NCBI RefSeq assembly: GCF_000702445.1
Contig: NZ_JNIF01000003.1
Span: forward strand, 992,001 to 1,056,000
Origin: Bryobacter aggregatus MPL3
GTDB taxonomy: Bacteria; Acidobacteriota; Terriglobia; Bryobacterales; Bryobacteraceae
DNA: 64,000 bases
Direction: 5' to 3'
The notes beneath the pieces were generated by a model. The model was not told the DNA's origin and made no database searches. It worked only from the letters and a program-made list of their open reading frames with translations. This document shows positions 1 to 9,259 of the stretch, piece by piece. The position numbers and the translations under genes are program-made. Within the stretch, counting starts at the first letter, position 1. Each line of letters opens with the position of its first letter.

Positions 1-201
1 GATGTGCCGGCCTTCTTGATGATCGGCTATTGGTTTGTCGTGCAGCTCTTCAGCGGGGTGGGCCAACTCGCGAATGCATCCGCCAACGGTGGCGGCACGG
101 CCTGGTTTGCACATGTCGGCGGCTTTCTCGCCGGCGTAATTTTGATCCGGTTGATGCCAACGCGACGCCGTTCGGCTCTCCGGTTGGAGGATCGATGGTA
201 A
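1..201 (+). CDS. Rhomboid-family intramembrane serine protease, C-terminal fragment
   Basis: The gene is cut by the left edge of the window, so only about the last 66 residues are visible. They contain a hydrophobic helix (IGYWFVVQLFSG), a loop, and a second helix with WFAHVGGFLAG. That second motif is the rhomboid helix carrying the catalytic histidine (usually AHxGGxxxG). Rhomboids cleave substrates within the membrane; the serine motif GxSG would lie upstream and cannot be seen. The stop codon overlaps the start of the next gene (ATG at 195, stop ending at 201), which suggests translational coupling. The family call rests on one motif and the hydrophobic pattern. Confidence 0.75.
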   Translation, partial: DVPAFLMIGYWFVVQLFSGVGQLANASANGGGTAWFAHVGGFLAGVILIRLMPTRRRSALRLEDRW

Positions 202-887
202 GACGGATGGCGAGTCAGTATCTGGATAATCTGCCGGAAGTGGATGTGGCAGCGATGCTGGCACACCCGGGTACAGCAGAGTTCTATTGCGGAGGCACCA
301 TCGCCAAGCTGAGTCGCGCAGGAAAGCGGGTGGCGATTCTCGACCTCACCTCCGGGGAAGCGGGTTCGTTTTCACAATCAGACCTGAAGCTCGATGAGGC
401 CGACCGCGCCGCAGCGACATTAGGCGTCGTGTGGCGCGGTTCCGCCGGGTTCCCGGATGGCCGGCTCGAAGACACCATCATGTCGCGCATGAGCGTCACC
501 GGAGAAGTGAAACGGCTCAAGCCCAAGGTGCTGATTGCCACCCATTGGGAAGACCGCCATCCGGATTCGCTCGCCGCGAGCCTGTTGGTAGAGAATGCCG
601 CCTATCTGGCGGGCTTGTCCAAACTCGATGACTATTTAGCCCCGCATCGCACGGAGCGAGTGGTCTTTGCCGGAGGCGCCTCGTCTGCCCCCTCTTTTGT
701 GGTTGATGTGACGGAATTCTGGGACAAAAAGATAGCGGCGCTCCGGTGTTATACGACACTTTTTGCCGAGATTGAGGAGGCAATCGAGCGCGCAGACCGT
801 GAGGGCCGGCGCTTGGGAGAAATGATCGGCGTCCGCTATGGGGAGGCCTTTGCACAGCGGCAACCGCTGCGCGGCGATCTGTTGTGA
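195..887 (+). CDS. PIG-L/LmbE deacetylase, BshB1-like, with degenerate metal site
   Basis: The 230-residue protein matches the bacillithiol-type N-acetylglucosaminyl-malate deacetylase family in length and in several blocks: CGGTIAKL (32-39), LDLTSGEAG, FPDGRLED, THWEDRHPD (about 117-124) and PSFVVDVTEFWDKK. BshB1 removes acetyl from GlcNAc-malate using a single zinc. The usual AHPDDxE motif here reads AHPGTAE (His24, Gly26, Thr27) and the usual HPDH reads HPDS (122-125). Judged against MshB, the catalytic Asp, one Zn-binding Asp and the Zn-binding His are replaced. I chose ATG 195 because upstream codons in this frame lie inside the rhomboid gene. The fold assignment is firm; whether it is active is doubtful. 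Confidence 0.8.
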   Translation: MVRRMASQYLDNLPEVDVAAMLAHPGTAEFYCGGTIAKLSRAGKRVAILDLTSGEAGSFSQSDLKLDEADRAAATLGVVWRGSAGFPDGRLEDTIMSRMSVTGEVKRLKPKVLIATHWEDRHPDSLAASLLVENAAYLAGLSKLDDYLAPHRTERVVFAGGASSAPSFVVDVTEFWDKKIAALRCYTTLFAEIEEAIERADREGRRLGEMIGVRYGEAFAQRQPLRGDLL

Positions 888-1339
888 GACCCAGCGACGA
901 GCATTGGATGCAGCGGGCGATTGCCCTCGCCAGACACGGCGAAGCCAGCGGCGAGGTGCCAGTCGGCGCGGTGCTGGTTGGCACAAAGGGAGAGTTGCTG
1001 GCAGAAGCGTGGAATACCCCCATTGCGGCCTCCGACCCCACCGCCCATGCCGAAATTCTGGCCATTCGGCAGGCTGGAAAGAAAATCGGCAACTACCGCC
1101 TGGATGGGGCAACGCTGTATTGCACGCTCGAACCCTGCCCGATGTGCGCCGGAGCCTTGATCAACGCCCGCATCGAACGCCTTGTTTTCGGCGCTCGCGA
1201 TCTCCGTTTCGGGGGAGTACGCAGTAAATTCCAGATCGCCGACTCGGAATTGCTCAATCATGCCGTTTCTGTGGAGGAAGGCATTTTAGGAGCGGAATGC
1301 ACTGCATTGCTACTGGAGTTTTTCAAATCGCGCCGGTAG
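884..1339 (+). CDS. tadA: tRNA-specific adenosine deaminase
   Basis: This 151-residue cytidine/deoxycytidylate-deaminase-fold protein has the zinc and proton-shuttle motif HAE (residues 55-57) and PCPMCAG (84-90), followed by RIERLVFGARD and GGVRSKF, typical of TadA. The enzyme converts adenosine 34 to inosine in tRNA-Arg(ACG). Length agrees with the family (about 150-170 residues). The start is GTG at 884, overlapping the stop of the deacetylase gene by four bases (GTGA), so the two are probably co-translated. A general cytosine or guanine deaminase is an alternative, but the PCPMCAGAL block favours TadA. Confidence 0.9.
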   Translation: MRPSDEHWMQRAIALARHGEASGEVPVGAVLVGTKGELLAEAWNTPIAASDPTAHAEILAIRQAGKKIGNYRLDGATLYCTLEPCPMCAGALINARIERLVFGARDLRFGGVRSKFQIADSELLNHAVSVEEGILGAECTALLLEFFKSRR

Positions 1340-1373
1340 GTGTATACTTTGATAGAGAGTTCTTTTACCTATG

Positions 1374-1397
1374 AGTGGGCGCAAGCCCACTTTTTTA
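1374..1397 (+). terminator. Hairpin with U-tract in the rimP leader (terminator or attenuator)
   Basis: A perfect 7-bp stem (AGTGGGC / GCCCACT) closed by a GCAA GNRA-type tetraloop is followed by TTTTTATT. It lies after tadA and about 27 bases before the rimP start. Similar hairpins ahead of rimP in other bacteria are known as a rimP-leader element. It could end tadA transcription or attenuate the rimP-nusA-infB operon. Confidence 0.75.
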
Positions 1398-1423
1398 TTG
1401 GTCCCTTTATCGAACTTGGCTTC

Positions 1424-1888
1424 ATGAAATCAATCAGTTCAGACCGCATCCAAGAAATCGCCGAGCAGGTGGCACAAGCAGCTGGCCTCGAGTTAGTCGA
1501 AGCCCGTTTGCTGGGCGGCGGCAAGCACCGGGTTGTTCGCCTTTTCATCGACAAGCCGGAAGGCGTCACGCATGACGATTGCCAGGCAGTCTCGCACCAA
1601 ATGGGCGATCTGCTCGATGCCGAAGAGGTGCTTGGCGACGGTGCTTACACTCTCGAAGTGAGTAGCCCGGGCGTTGACCGGCCACTCTTGAAGCCCAAAG
1701 ATTATGAACGTTTCTTAGGCAAGAAGGCTAAGATCCAGTTGCGTGAAGCAATTGAGAAGCGTAAGACTTTCGATGGGAAACTTACTGCTTTCGACGGGGA
1801 GCGTGTAACGCTCGAAGTGGCGCCGGACCAGACGATGGTGATCGCGTTGGCTGACATCGACAAAGCCAACCTGAAGTACGAGTGGTAA
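1424..1888 (+). CDS. rimP: Ribosome maturation factor RimP
   Basis: The protein (154 residues) carries the DUF150 N-terminal domain with GLELVEARLLGGG and RLFIDKPEG, then the hallmark block EVSSPGVDRPL and a C-terminal SH3-like part. RimP assists 30S subunit assembly. An open frame extends upstream to 1340, but it would translate through the leader hairpin at 1374-1397. The RimP homology begins just after ATG 1424 (MKSISSDRIQE), so that start is chosen. It is followed by nusA after 28 bases, the usual rimP-nusA-infB order. Confidence 0.93.
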   Translation: MKSISSDRIQEIAEQVAQAAGLELVEARLLGGGKHRVVRLFIDKPEGVTHDDCQAVSHQMGDLLDAEEVLGDGAYTLEVSSPGVDRPLLKPKDYERFLGKKAKIQLREAIEKRKTFDGKLTAFDGERVTLEVAPDQTMVIALADIDKANLKYEW

Positions 1889-1916
1889 CACGGAATTCTG
1901 ACAGAGGTTAATCACA

Positions 1917-3368
1917 TTGGCTACGATCTATCAATCCATTGAAATGCTTGCTAAGGAAAAAGGCATCGACGCGCAGATCATCTTTGACGCCGTCAAAGAT
2001 GCTGTCATCCTGGCAGCCCGCAAGCAGTTCAAGAGCACGGGCGAAATGGCCGCTGAAGTTGACCCGAAGCTGGGTATCCAGGTCTTTGCCCTGAAGAAAA
2101 TTGTGGAGACGGTGGAAGACCCGATCAACGAGTGGACCATCGATGAGGCAAAGAAGAATAAGATTCCTGCCCCACAGATCGGCGATGAGATTCGCCAGCA
2201 ACTGTCCATGGATGCCCTGGGCCGTATTTCTGCGCAGATTGCCAAGCAGGTAATTCTGCAGAAGGTACGCGAGGCCGAGCGCGAGAATGTATACGGCGAA
2301 TTTGCCGGCCGTGTCGGCGAATTGGCGAACTGTGTCATTAAGCGCATCGAGACCCGGGATCTGGTGGTGGATCTGGGCAAGACAGAAGCGCGCCTGCCTG
2401 CCAAGGAACAGTCGAAGCTGGAAAGCTATAGCATTGGCGACCGGGTTCGCGTCGTCATCAAGGCGGTAGAGAAGACCGGCAAGAATGCGGGCGTCATTGT
2501 CTCGCGCGCGGCAGCCGAACTCGTCATGCGCCTGTTTGAACAGGAAGTGCCAGAGATCTACGACAACACCGTCGTCATTAAGAGCTGTGCCCGGGAAGCC
2601 GGCGAGCGCACCAAGATCGCGGTCTCCAGCCGCGACCGTGACGTCGACAGCGTCGGCGCCTGCGTCGGCATGAAGGGCATGCGCGTGCAGAGCATCATTC
2701 GTGAGCTGCGCGGCGAAAAAATTGACATCATCCAGTACAGCGAGAATGCGGTGGAGTTTGCCACGCATGCACTGAGCCCGGCCAAGATCTCGCGGGTCTC
2801 GATCATCGATCCCGAAGAGAAGCACATGGAAGTGATTGTCGACGACACCCAGTTATCGCTCGCCATTGGCAAGCGTGGGCAGAATGTGCGCCTTGCCGCG
2901 AAACTGCTCGGCTGGAAGATCGACATCAAGAGCGAAGAAGAGAAGCGGCAAGAAGTCGAGAGCCAGATGGCCGAACTCCTGCCGACTGGCACTCCCATTT
3001 CCGTACTGGCTGAATATGGGCTCGCTGAAAACCTGATTGAAGCACTGCTCGGCGCCGACGTCGGCACTGTCGAGAAACTGGGCTCTTTGACACCGGAACA
3101 GCTCGAGCAGCTTCCGGGTGTGGGCGAGGAATCGATCCAATCGCTCTACACCGCGATCAATGGATTCTACGCCCAGTTTGAAACTCAGACGGAAGAGACA
3201 ACTGAGAACGAAGTGGAGGCTGAAACTCCGATTGAGGAAGCAGCATCCTCAGAAGAGCCAGTAATTTCTGCAGAAATCCAGGAAGTGTCAGCGCCTGCGG
3301 AAGCCAATGCAGAGGCGCAGACCGAAGCTTTGCCAGCTCCGGAAACTGCGCATTCGGATAAAGCATAG
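1917..3368 (+). CDS. nusA: Transcription termination/antitermination protein NusA
   Basis: The 483-residue protein shows the NusA N-terminal domain (YQSIEMLAKEKGID), an S1 domain (around residues 140-200), two KH domains (GACVGMKGMRVQSI and LAIGKRGQNVRLA), and a C-terminal helix-hairpin-helix-like stretch (EQLPGVGEESI). The last 55 or so residues are very rich in Glu and Ala and probably disordered. NusA binds RNA polymerase and modulates pausing, termination and antitermination. The predicted start is TTG 1917 with an upstream AGAGG; no in-frame ATG fits the conserved N-terminus. It sits between rimP and infB. I see no ylxR between nusA and infB. Confidence 0.95.
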   Translation: MATIYQSIEMLAKEKGIDAQIIFDAVKDAVILAARKQFKSTGEMAAEVDPKLGIQVFALKKIVETVEDPINEWTIDEAKKNKIPAPQIGDEIRQQLSMDALGRISAQIAKQVILQKVREAERENVYGEFAGRVGELANCVIKRIETRDLVVDLGKTEARLPAKEQSKLESYSIGDRVRVVIKAVEKTGKNAGVIVSRAAAELVMRLFEQEVPEIYDNTVVIKSCAREAGERTKIAVSSRDRDVDSVGACVGMKGMRVQSIIRELRGEKIDIIQYSENAVEFATHALSPAKISRVSIIDPEEKHMEVIVDDTQLSLAIGKRGQNVRLAAKLLGWKIDIKSEEEKRQEVESQMAELLPTGTPISVLAEYGLAENLIEALLGADVGTVEKLGSLTPEQLEQLPGVGEESIQSLYTAINGFYAQFETQTEETTENEVEAETPIEEAASSEEPVISAEIQEVSAPAEANAEAQTEALPAPETAHSDKA

Positions 3369-3531
3369 GGATTTGTTACGATAATAGGGTTCTGCTTCTT
3401 CCTTAGGACTCTTTGACCGTGCGCACGACTGACAACCGTATTACGGCTGAACGCAATCATTTCGATTGAAAGCGAAAAGCCATGGAGTAAGAAGAACAAC
3501 CGAGGAGAGGGATTCGACCTAGCGTCACCAT

Positions 3532-6500
3532 ATGATTCGTATTAATGAGCTGGCCAGGGAGCTTGAAGTAAAGCCGAAGACGATCCTGGACCTGCTGCCG
3601 GATTTGGGAGTTTCGGAAAAGAAGACACATTCGAGTTCGATCGAAACGGATGTCGCTCTCGTCATTCGCGAAAAGCTTCTCAAGGACTTTTCGACGGGCG
3701 ACGCGAAGCCCGATCGCGCTTACTACGCGTCGAAGTCATCGGATTCATCGGAGCAGGATCTTCAGGATCACGGTGATTCGGATGAGAGTGGCGAAGAGGT
3801 AGCTCCAGCGCCTGCTGTTGCTGCTCCCGAACCTGTCGCGCCACCGACGGCTCCCGCTCCCGCCGCTAGCAGCGCGGCTCCACCGGCCGTATCCGTTCCG
3901 GCGCCGGCCCCGGAACCCGTGTCCGTAGAGCCTGTACGGCCACAGCCGATTGCAGCTCCGCTCCGCGCTCCTCTCATGCCGCCTTTGGCATCTGCCGGAG
4001 CCGGACCGAAACCATCTCCGTCCCTGCCGTTGCGTCCGCCCGTGGGGCAAACACAGGCAGCGCAGACACCGGCGCCTCCCGCTCCAGCGGCACAGATCGC
4101 CCCAGGACCACCGCCAGCGCCCGCTGCGCCAGCCTCACCCGCACCCGCGGCGGTAGTGCAGCCGACTCCTGCGATGCCCGCAGCCCCCCAACCGGCTGCG
4201 CCGAGAACTCCGAGTCCGTCCGCGCCGTTAGCGCCGGCCCCTGCGGCGCCACGTCCGGCTCCGCCAGCAGCGCAGATTGCACCTGGCACTCCGTTGCGTC
4301 CGGCGCCGCAACAAGCCCGGCCGACCGCCGGGATGCCGCTGGCCCCACGCCCAGGACAAATCATTCCTCCGCAGCAGCGCCCGCCGCTGGCCACACTGGG
4401 AACACCGGGAGCTCCCGAGCCCAGGCCGTCCGGCGCGCCTGGAATGCCGATGCCACGCCCGCAGGCAAACCAGCCTCTGGCTGGCAATCGCGCTGGCTTT
4501 ACGCCAGGCGCTCCGGCACCGCGTCCACAACCGAACCGCCCCCCCCTGCAAAACCCTGGCCCGGGTGCGGTGCAACCGAAGCCACAGGCCAATCGCCCGA
4601 TCGTTCCGCCCGATCCGAAGCTCGCCGAACGCATTGCCCAATCGCAAGCGCGGCAGCAGCAGGGTCCGCCTCCCGGAGCACGTCCTGGTGCACCGCTTCG
4701 TCCTCCCGGCCCGGCCATGCCTGGCCGTCCGCAGCCCCCGCGCGCCATGCCCGGCATGGCCCAGCCGCTTGGCCCCCGTCCCGGTGGCTATGGTGGAGGC
4801 TACGGCGGTGGTGGCGGCTACCAAGGCCGTCCGCCGATGCGTACGGGCAAACACCCGACATCTCCCACCCCGCTGCGGCCTGAATCCGCAGTGGTGCCTT
4901 CGAGCGATCCCGGCCGCCGCCATGCGGTGAAGCCGACCAAGTCGAAGGAACAGATCAAGCGCGAGAAAGAGCTCGAGCAAGAGGGTAAGCTTCTCCAGAC
5001 GCTGCGCAAGCGTGAGGAAGAAGTGACCCTGGCCGCCAACAAGGAGATCACGGTCTCTGAAGGCATCACGGTCAAGGAACTCTCTGAGAAGCTCGGCATC
5101 CGGACCAACCTCGTTATCAAGAAGCTGGTGGAGAAGAAGATCTTCGCCACGATCAATCAGCCTCTCGATGTGAAGATGGCCGAAGAGCTCGCCGCCAACT
5201 TTGGTGCTTCCACAACGCAGATGAGCTTTGAGGAAGAAAACACCTGGGATATCGAAATGGCCGAAGACACGGGTGATCTGGTGCGCCGCGCACCGGTCGT
5301 CACGGTCATGGGTCACGTCGACCACGGTAAGACTTCGCTGCTCGATGCGATTCGCCGCGCCGACGTCGTTTCTGGCGAAGCCGGCGGCATCACCCAGCAC
5401 ATCGGTGCTTATGCCGTCACACACAACAACCGCAAGATCGTGTTCATCGATACTCCGGGTCACGAAGCGTTCACCCGCATGCGTGCCCGCGGAGCGAAGG
5501 TCACCGACATCGTGATCCTCTGCGTTGCGGCCGACGACGGCGTCATGCCGCAGACCATCGAGGCCATCGATCACGCTAGAGCAGCCGGGGTTCCGATCAT
5601 CGTGGCCATCAACAAGATCGACAAGCCCGACTCCAACCTCGATCGCATCAAGCAACAGCTCAATGATCGCGGCTTGCTCGCCGAGGACTGGGGCGGTGAT
5701 ACCGTCATGGTTCCGGTATCGGCCAAGCAAAAGCTGAACATCGATCTGCTGCTTGAAATGATTCTCTTGACGGCAGACGTCAACGAAGCGAAGCTCCGCT
5801 CGAACCCGGCCCGTCCGGCTCTGGCCTCAGTGCTGGAAGCGCAACTCGATCGTGGCCGCGGCCCGGTCGCAACCGTCCTCGTTCGCAACGGCACACTGCG
5901 TGTCGGCGACTTCTTCATCTGCGGTTCGGTCTTTGGCAAGGTTCGCGCCTTGTTTGACGATCGCGGCCATCCGGTGAAGGAAGCCGAACCGGCAACCCCC
6001 GTCGAAGTGCTGGGTCTCGAGCAATTGCCCGAGGTTGGCGACACCTTCCAGGTGATCACCGATACGGCCAAGGCCAAGCAGATCGTGTTGTACCGCGAAT
6101 CCAAGGCCCGCGACATCGCGATGGCCCGGACGCGCATCAGCCTCGACCAGCTCCATCAGCAACTGAAAGAAGGCGAGATCAAGGATCTGAACCTGATCCT
6201 GAAGGCAGACGTGGGCGGCTCGGCAGAAGTGCTGGCCGAGACGCTGCTCAAGCTCTCGAACGAGAAGGTCCGCATCCGCGTCCTGCACACAGGCGTTGGC
6301 GCGATCACCGAATCGGACGTGCTGCTGGCCTCCGCCTCAAACGCCATCATCATCGGCTTCAATGTCCGCCCCGAACGCAATGCCACCCAAACGGCAGAAG
6401 CGGAAAAGGTCGACATCCGGCTGCACTCGATCATTTACGAAGTTGTCGATCAGATCAAGAAGGCCATGGCTGGCATGCTCGATCCGGTCTACAAGGAAGT

Positions 6501-6798
6501 CTTCCGCGGACGCGCCGAAGTGCGCGACGTCTTCCGCATCACCAAGGTGGGGATCGTCGCCGGTTGCTATGTCACCGAAGGCACCATCTTGCGCAACAGC
6601 AACGCTCGCGTGATCCGCGACGGAGTGGAGATTCACACAGGCAAGATCGACACCTTGAAGCGATTCAAGGACGATGTGTCCGAAGTGAAGACGAACTTCG
6701 AATGCGGCATTGCACTCGCCAACTACTCGGACCTGAAGCCCGGCGACATCATCGAGGCCTTCATCAATGAGCGGGTGGCAGCCGATCTGTTGATGTAG
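3532..6798 (+). CDS. infB: Translation initiation factor IF-2
   Basis: This is a large IF-2 (1088 residues). Residues 1-50 form an IF2_N-type domain ([17 protein letters not shown]). Residues about 85-440 are an extreme Pro/Ala/Gly linker. A second IF2_N block follows near 505-555 ([13 protein letters not shown]). The GTPase domain has GHVDHGKT (594-601), DTPGHE (640-645) and NKID (694-697), then the translation-factor beta-barrels and the C-terminal fMet-tRNA-binding domain. IF-2 brings initiator tRNA to the 30S subunit. Upstream, 160 bases separate it from nusA. The start ATG 3532 is preceded by GGAGAGGG, somewhat distant. Confidence 0.97.
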   Translation: MIRINELARELEVKPKTILDLLPDLGVSEKKTHSSSIETDVALVIREKLLKDFSTGDAKPDRAYYASKSSDSSEQDLQDHGDSDESGEEVAPAPAVAAPEPVAPPTAPAPAASSAAPPAVSVPAPAPEPVSVEPVRPQPIAAPLRAPLMPPLASAGAGPKPSPSLPLRPPVGQTQAAQTPAPPAPAAQIAPGPPPAPAAPASPAPAAVVQPTPAMPAAPQPAAPRTPSPSAPLAPAPAAPRPAPPAAQIAPGTPLRPAPQQARPTAGMPLAPRPGQIIPPQQRPPLATLGTPGAPEPRPSGAPGMPMPRPQANQPLAGNRAGFTPGAPAPRPQPNRPPLQNPGPGAVQPKPQANRPIVPPDPKLAERIAQSQARQQQGPPPGARPGAPLRPPGPAMPGRPQPPRAMPGMAQPLGPRPGGYGGGYGGGGGYQGRPPMRTGKHPTSPTPLRPESAVVPSSDPGRRHAVKPTKSKEQIKREKELEQEGKLLQTLRKREEEVTLAANKEITVSEGITVKELSEKLGIRTNLVIKKLVEKKIFATINQPLDVKMAEELAANFGASTTQMSFEEENTWDIEMAEDTGDLVRRAPVVTVMGHVDHGKTSLLDAIRRADVVSGEAGGITQHIGAYAVTHNNRKIVFIDTPGHEAFTRMRARGAKVTDIVILCVAADDGVMPQTIEAIDHARAAGVPIIVAINKIDKPDSNLDRIKQQLNDRGLLAEDWGGDTVMVPVSAKQKLNIDLLLEMILLTADVNEAKLRSNPARPALASVLEAQLDRGRGPVATVLVRNGTLRVGDFFICGSVFGKVRALFDDRGHPVKEAEPATPVEVLGLEQLPEVGDTFQVITDTAKAKQIVLYRESKARDIAMARTRISLDQLHQQLKEGEIKDLNLILKADVGGSAEVLAETLLKLSNEKVRIRVLHTGVGAITESDVLLASASNAIIIGFNVRPERNATQTAEAEKVDIRLHSIIYEVVDQIKKAMAGMLDPVYKEVFRGRAEVRDVFRITKVGIVAGCYVTEGTILRNSNARVIRDGVEIHTGKIDTLKRFKDDVSEVKTNFECGIALANYSDLKPGDIIEAFINERVAADLLM

Positions 6799-6802
6799 TT
6801 TT

Positions 6803-7087
6803 ATGGCGTCCATCGGTGTCATTACGATGGAGCTGCACATGCCCGAGGCGCAATCCCTCAAGGACAAGCGCCACTGGGTTCTCGGCCTGAAAGAAAGACT
6901 CCGCAACCGCCATCATGTGGCGGTTGCGGAGATTGATTTTCAGGATGTATTAACGCGAGGTGTGGTGGCCGCGGTCACGGTTTCCAATCACCGCGCGCAT
7001 TGTGAACAGCAACTGCTCGCCGTCGAGAGGAGCGCCGCTGATTTTCTCGGTCCCCTCCTCACCGACGTGCACTTTGAGTATTTCTAG
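6803..7087 (+). CDS. DUF503 (YlxP-like) protein
   Basis: This 94-residue protein has the DUF503 signature: a short beta strand ([21 protein letters not shown]), a helix ([19 protein letters not shown]), and a C-terminal strand ending in FEYF. Members are often encoded beside infB and rbfA and are linked to ribosome or translation functions, but no reaction is established. It starts four bases after infB and is surely in the same transcript. The rbfA and truB genes that often follow are absent here. The gene overlaps the convergent chemoreceptor gene by four bases at the 3' end. Confidence 0.85.
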   Translation: MASIGVITMELHMPEAQSLKDKRHWVLGLKERLRNRHHVAVAEIDFQDVLTRGVVAAVTVSNHRAHCEQQLLAVERSAADFLGPLLTDVHFEYF

Positions 7088-8775
7088 AATTCCTCAAAGC
7101 TATCCGTCATCGGGAAGGGATCCTCGCGGTCGAGCACAGCCAGATTCGATTTTCCGGCCGGAGTGCTCCCAGCATTCGACTTCTGAGCCAGTCGCTTCTG
7201 CTCGAGGCGGCCGCTGTACCCCGCGTTGGTGCCCAGGCTCTGCATCGCAGCTTCTGCATTGGGGTGGTTGCTCTTGCCGCGCAAGTCGGCCAGCCGTGGC
7301 AAGCGGGGGAATCCGCTGGTTGTGGTTTCCCCGCCCACCAAGGCCTGCAGCGAGTGTACCGAGCTTTCCATTCGGGAGGAATGATTGCGCAGTTCTTCTC
7401 CGGCCGCCGCGCCTTCTTCCGCATTCGCCGCCACCTGCTGCGTCACCCGCTCCATCTGGCTCACCGCCTTGGCGATCTGCTCGATGCCCCGCTCCTGCTC
7501 CTCGCTCCCCAGACGCACTTCCTGCACGAGGCTCGCAACCGCCTTCACCAACCCGTTTAAGCTCTCACTGGCCTTGGCCACCTGATCGAGCTTGTTCTTG
7601 CCGCTCGTGGCGCTGCGGATCGACTCTTCAATCAACTCAGTGGTGTCTTTGGCCGCCTGCGCCGAACGTTGTGCAAGATTGCGGACCTCATCAGCTACCA
7701 CTGCAAAGCCCATGCCCGCCTCGCCGGCCCGCGCCGCTTCCACGGCAGCGTTCAGTGCAAGGATGTTCGTCTGGAAGGCAATTTCATCGATCACCTTGAT
7801 GATCTTCGAGATCTTGCTCGACGAGCTGTTGATCTCATTCATGCTGTTGACCATCTCGGCGAGAGCGCGATTGGTTTCCTCCACCTTGCTGGCAGCTTCC
7901 AGCATCCGCGACGCCGCTTGCTTGGAGTTGTCCGCATTGCTGCGCGTCATCGAGTGGATCTCCTCGGTCGAGGCCGAAGTCTCCTCAAGAGAGGCCGCCT
8001 GTTCGCTCGCCGACTTGGAAAGCGACATGCTGTAGCTGCCGACTTCCTGCGAGGTGACGCCCAACTGTTGCGCGCTTTCACTCAACTCCGCCACCGTGCT
8101 CCGCAGGCTCGCCGTCAGACGGCGCACCATCAGAAACACTCCGCCGCCCACCACCAGCGCCACCAGATTCAGCGCGAGAATCATCCAGAAGCCGGCGCTG
8201 CGCGTGGTCTCGGCCGTCTCCCGGAGCACTTCCAGCTCGCGGCTCTGGATTTCGCCGAGCTTCTTTGAGGACTCATTGAGCCCCACCAGTTGCGGCAACA
8301 GCTTCTCATTCAAAACCGCCATCGCCTGGTCCATTTTCTGCTGCTCCATCATCGAGCGCAGCTCATTGTGCAACTGCCGCGAGGATTCAAATGCGGCCAT
8401 CAGGCTGGCGACCTCGGCGTTGCCCAACCCTGTCTTGACGCTGGCAGAGTATTCCTGGGCAAGCCGGAGAAACTGATCCTGGGAACGCGTGACGCGATTC
8501 CGCATCGTATCAGCCTGTTGGAGCTGCTGCAGCATCATCGCCAGGGCCAGGCCCCGCTCGGAGGCGACCATTTCGGAAGCCTCCGCCCCAATCTGGTGCG
8601 CCACCAGGCGGAGCCGGGCCTTCTCGTTCACCGCCTCCTGTAAAAGATTCCCGAGGCGATAGTTCACGATCAGCGCGCCACCGCCGACAACCAGAGCAAG
8701 CGCGATCAGCAGGCCAACGCTGCCAGTCAGTTTTTTACTTGCACTCGATTGCATTCCTACGTTTCCAACTCCCAT
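7084..8775 (-). CDS. Methyl-accepting chemotaxis protein, HAMP-less, with CheR/CheB tether
   Basis: The receptor has two membrane segments: one near the N-terminus ([16 protein letters not shown]) and one near residue 200 ([16 protein letters not shown]). Between them lies a helical, Gln-rich sensor of four-helix-bundle type. The cytoplasmic tip is the conserved [20 protein letters not shown] block, flanked by methylation helices ([10 protein letters not shown]). The second membrane helix runs almost directly into the methylation helix, leaving no room for a HAMP domain. The protein ends in SFEEF, which fits the C-terminal pentapeptide that docks CheR/CheB. ATG 8775 is chosen over the longer frame (8829) because AAAGGATC precedes it; ATG 8754 is also possible. 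Confidence 0.9.
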   Translation of the reverse strand: MGVGNVGMQSSASKKLTGSVGLLIALALVVGGGALIVNYRLGNLLQEAVNEKARLRLVAHQIGAEASEMVASERGLALAMMLQQLQQADTMRNRVTRSQDQFLRLAQEYSASVKTGLGNAEVASLMAAFESSRQLHNELRSMMEQQKMDQAMAVLNEKLLPQLVGLNESSKKLGEIQSRELEVLRETAETTRSAGFWMILALNLVALVVGGGVFLMVRRLTASLRSTVAELSESAQQLGVTSQEVGSYSMSLSKSASEQAASLEETSASTEEIHSMTRSNADNSKQAASRMLEAASKVEETNRALAEMVNSMNEINSSSSKISKIIKVIDEIAFQTNILALNAAVEAARAGEAGMGFAVVADEVRNLAQRSAQAAKDTTELIEESIRSATSGKNKLDQVAKASESLNGLVKAVASLVQEVRLGSEEQERGIEQIAKAVSQMERVTQQVAANAEEGAAAGEELRNHSSRMESSVHSLQALVGGETTTSGFPRLPRLADLRGKSNHPNAEAAMQSLGTNAGYSGRLEQKRLAQKSNAGSTPAGKSNLAVLDREDPFPMTDSFEEF

Positions 8776-8831
8776 GTTGTGGATCCTTTTCGTCTCTTGT
8801 TTCGATCGATTCCGTACTGCGATTGGCACTG

Positions 8832-9170
8832 CTATTGGCGGAAGGTGAAGCGCAAATTCGCAACGGCCGGCGAGGCCTTGCCGCCTTCGGTAAAGGGAGT
8901 GAATCTCCAGTCCTTGATCGCCCGGACAACGGTCGTAGACAACATCGGATTCCCGGTCACCACCTTCACATCGGCCACCTCGCCACTCTCGGCGATTTTG
9001 ACCTCCACTTCCACATCTCCCTGGATCCGCATCTGTTTCGCCATCGGGCTGTATTCCGGGGCCGGGTGCTTCAAGGCATTCTTCACGGCGTCTGCGTGGC
9101 TCACGCGGACCTCCGCAATCAGGGGCAAGCCCAGCAGGCAGATTCCAAGGATGGCTCGTATTGCTTTCAT
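8832..9170 (-). CDS. Secreted TonB C-terminal-domain-like protein in the che operon
   Basis: This 112-residue protein starts with a signal peptide ([20 protein letters not shown]). The rest is a TonB_C-type domain: [20 protein letters not shown], a [13 protein letters not shown] turn, and [10 protein letters not shown] near the end. TonB_C domains normally contact outer-membrane transporters, but here the Pro-rich spacer and the ExbB/D-linked membrane anchor are missing, so it is not a complete TonB. It lies 57 bases before the predicted receptor start and downstream of cheB on the same strand. A periplasmic partner of the receptor is an inference from position only. Confidence 0.75.
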   Translation of the reverse strand: MKAIRAILGICLLGLPLIAEVRVSHADAVKNALKHPAPEYSPMAKQMRIQGDVEVEVKIAESGEVADVKVVTGNPMLSTTVVRAIKDWRFTPFTEGGKASPAVANLRFTFRQ

Positions 9171-9259
9171 GTCAGTGTGCTCTCTCTTCCTCCCAAATTT
9201 GGGTTCATAGAGGCGTATCGGACAAGGCCAAGCAACCTTGAGCCATTTCCATGCGGACT

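Noticed and set aside
1340-1423. N-terminal extension of RimP
   Set aside because: It would translate the leader hairpin and has no RimP similarity.
3768-4757. Long minus-strand frame (329 codons, Gly/Ala-rich) opposite the IF-2 linker
   Set aside because: It mirrors the biased Pro/Ala codons of infB; no family similarity and no independent ribosome site.
4228-5730. 500-codon minus-strand frame opposite infB
   Set aside because: It covers the conserved GTPase domain on the other strand, which must be coding; composition is unlike a protein gene.
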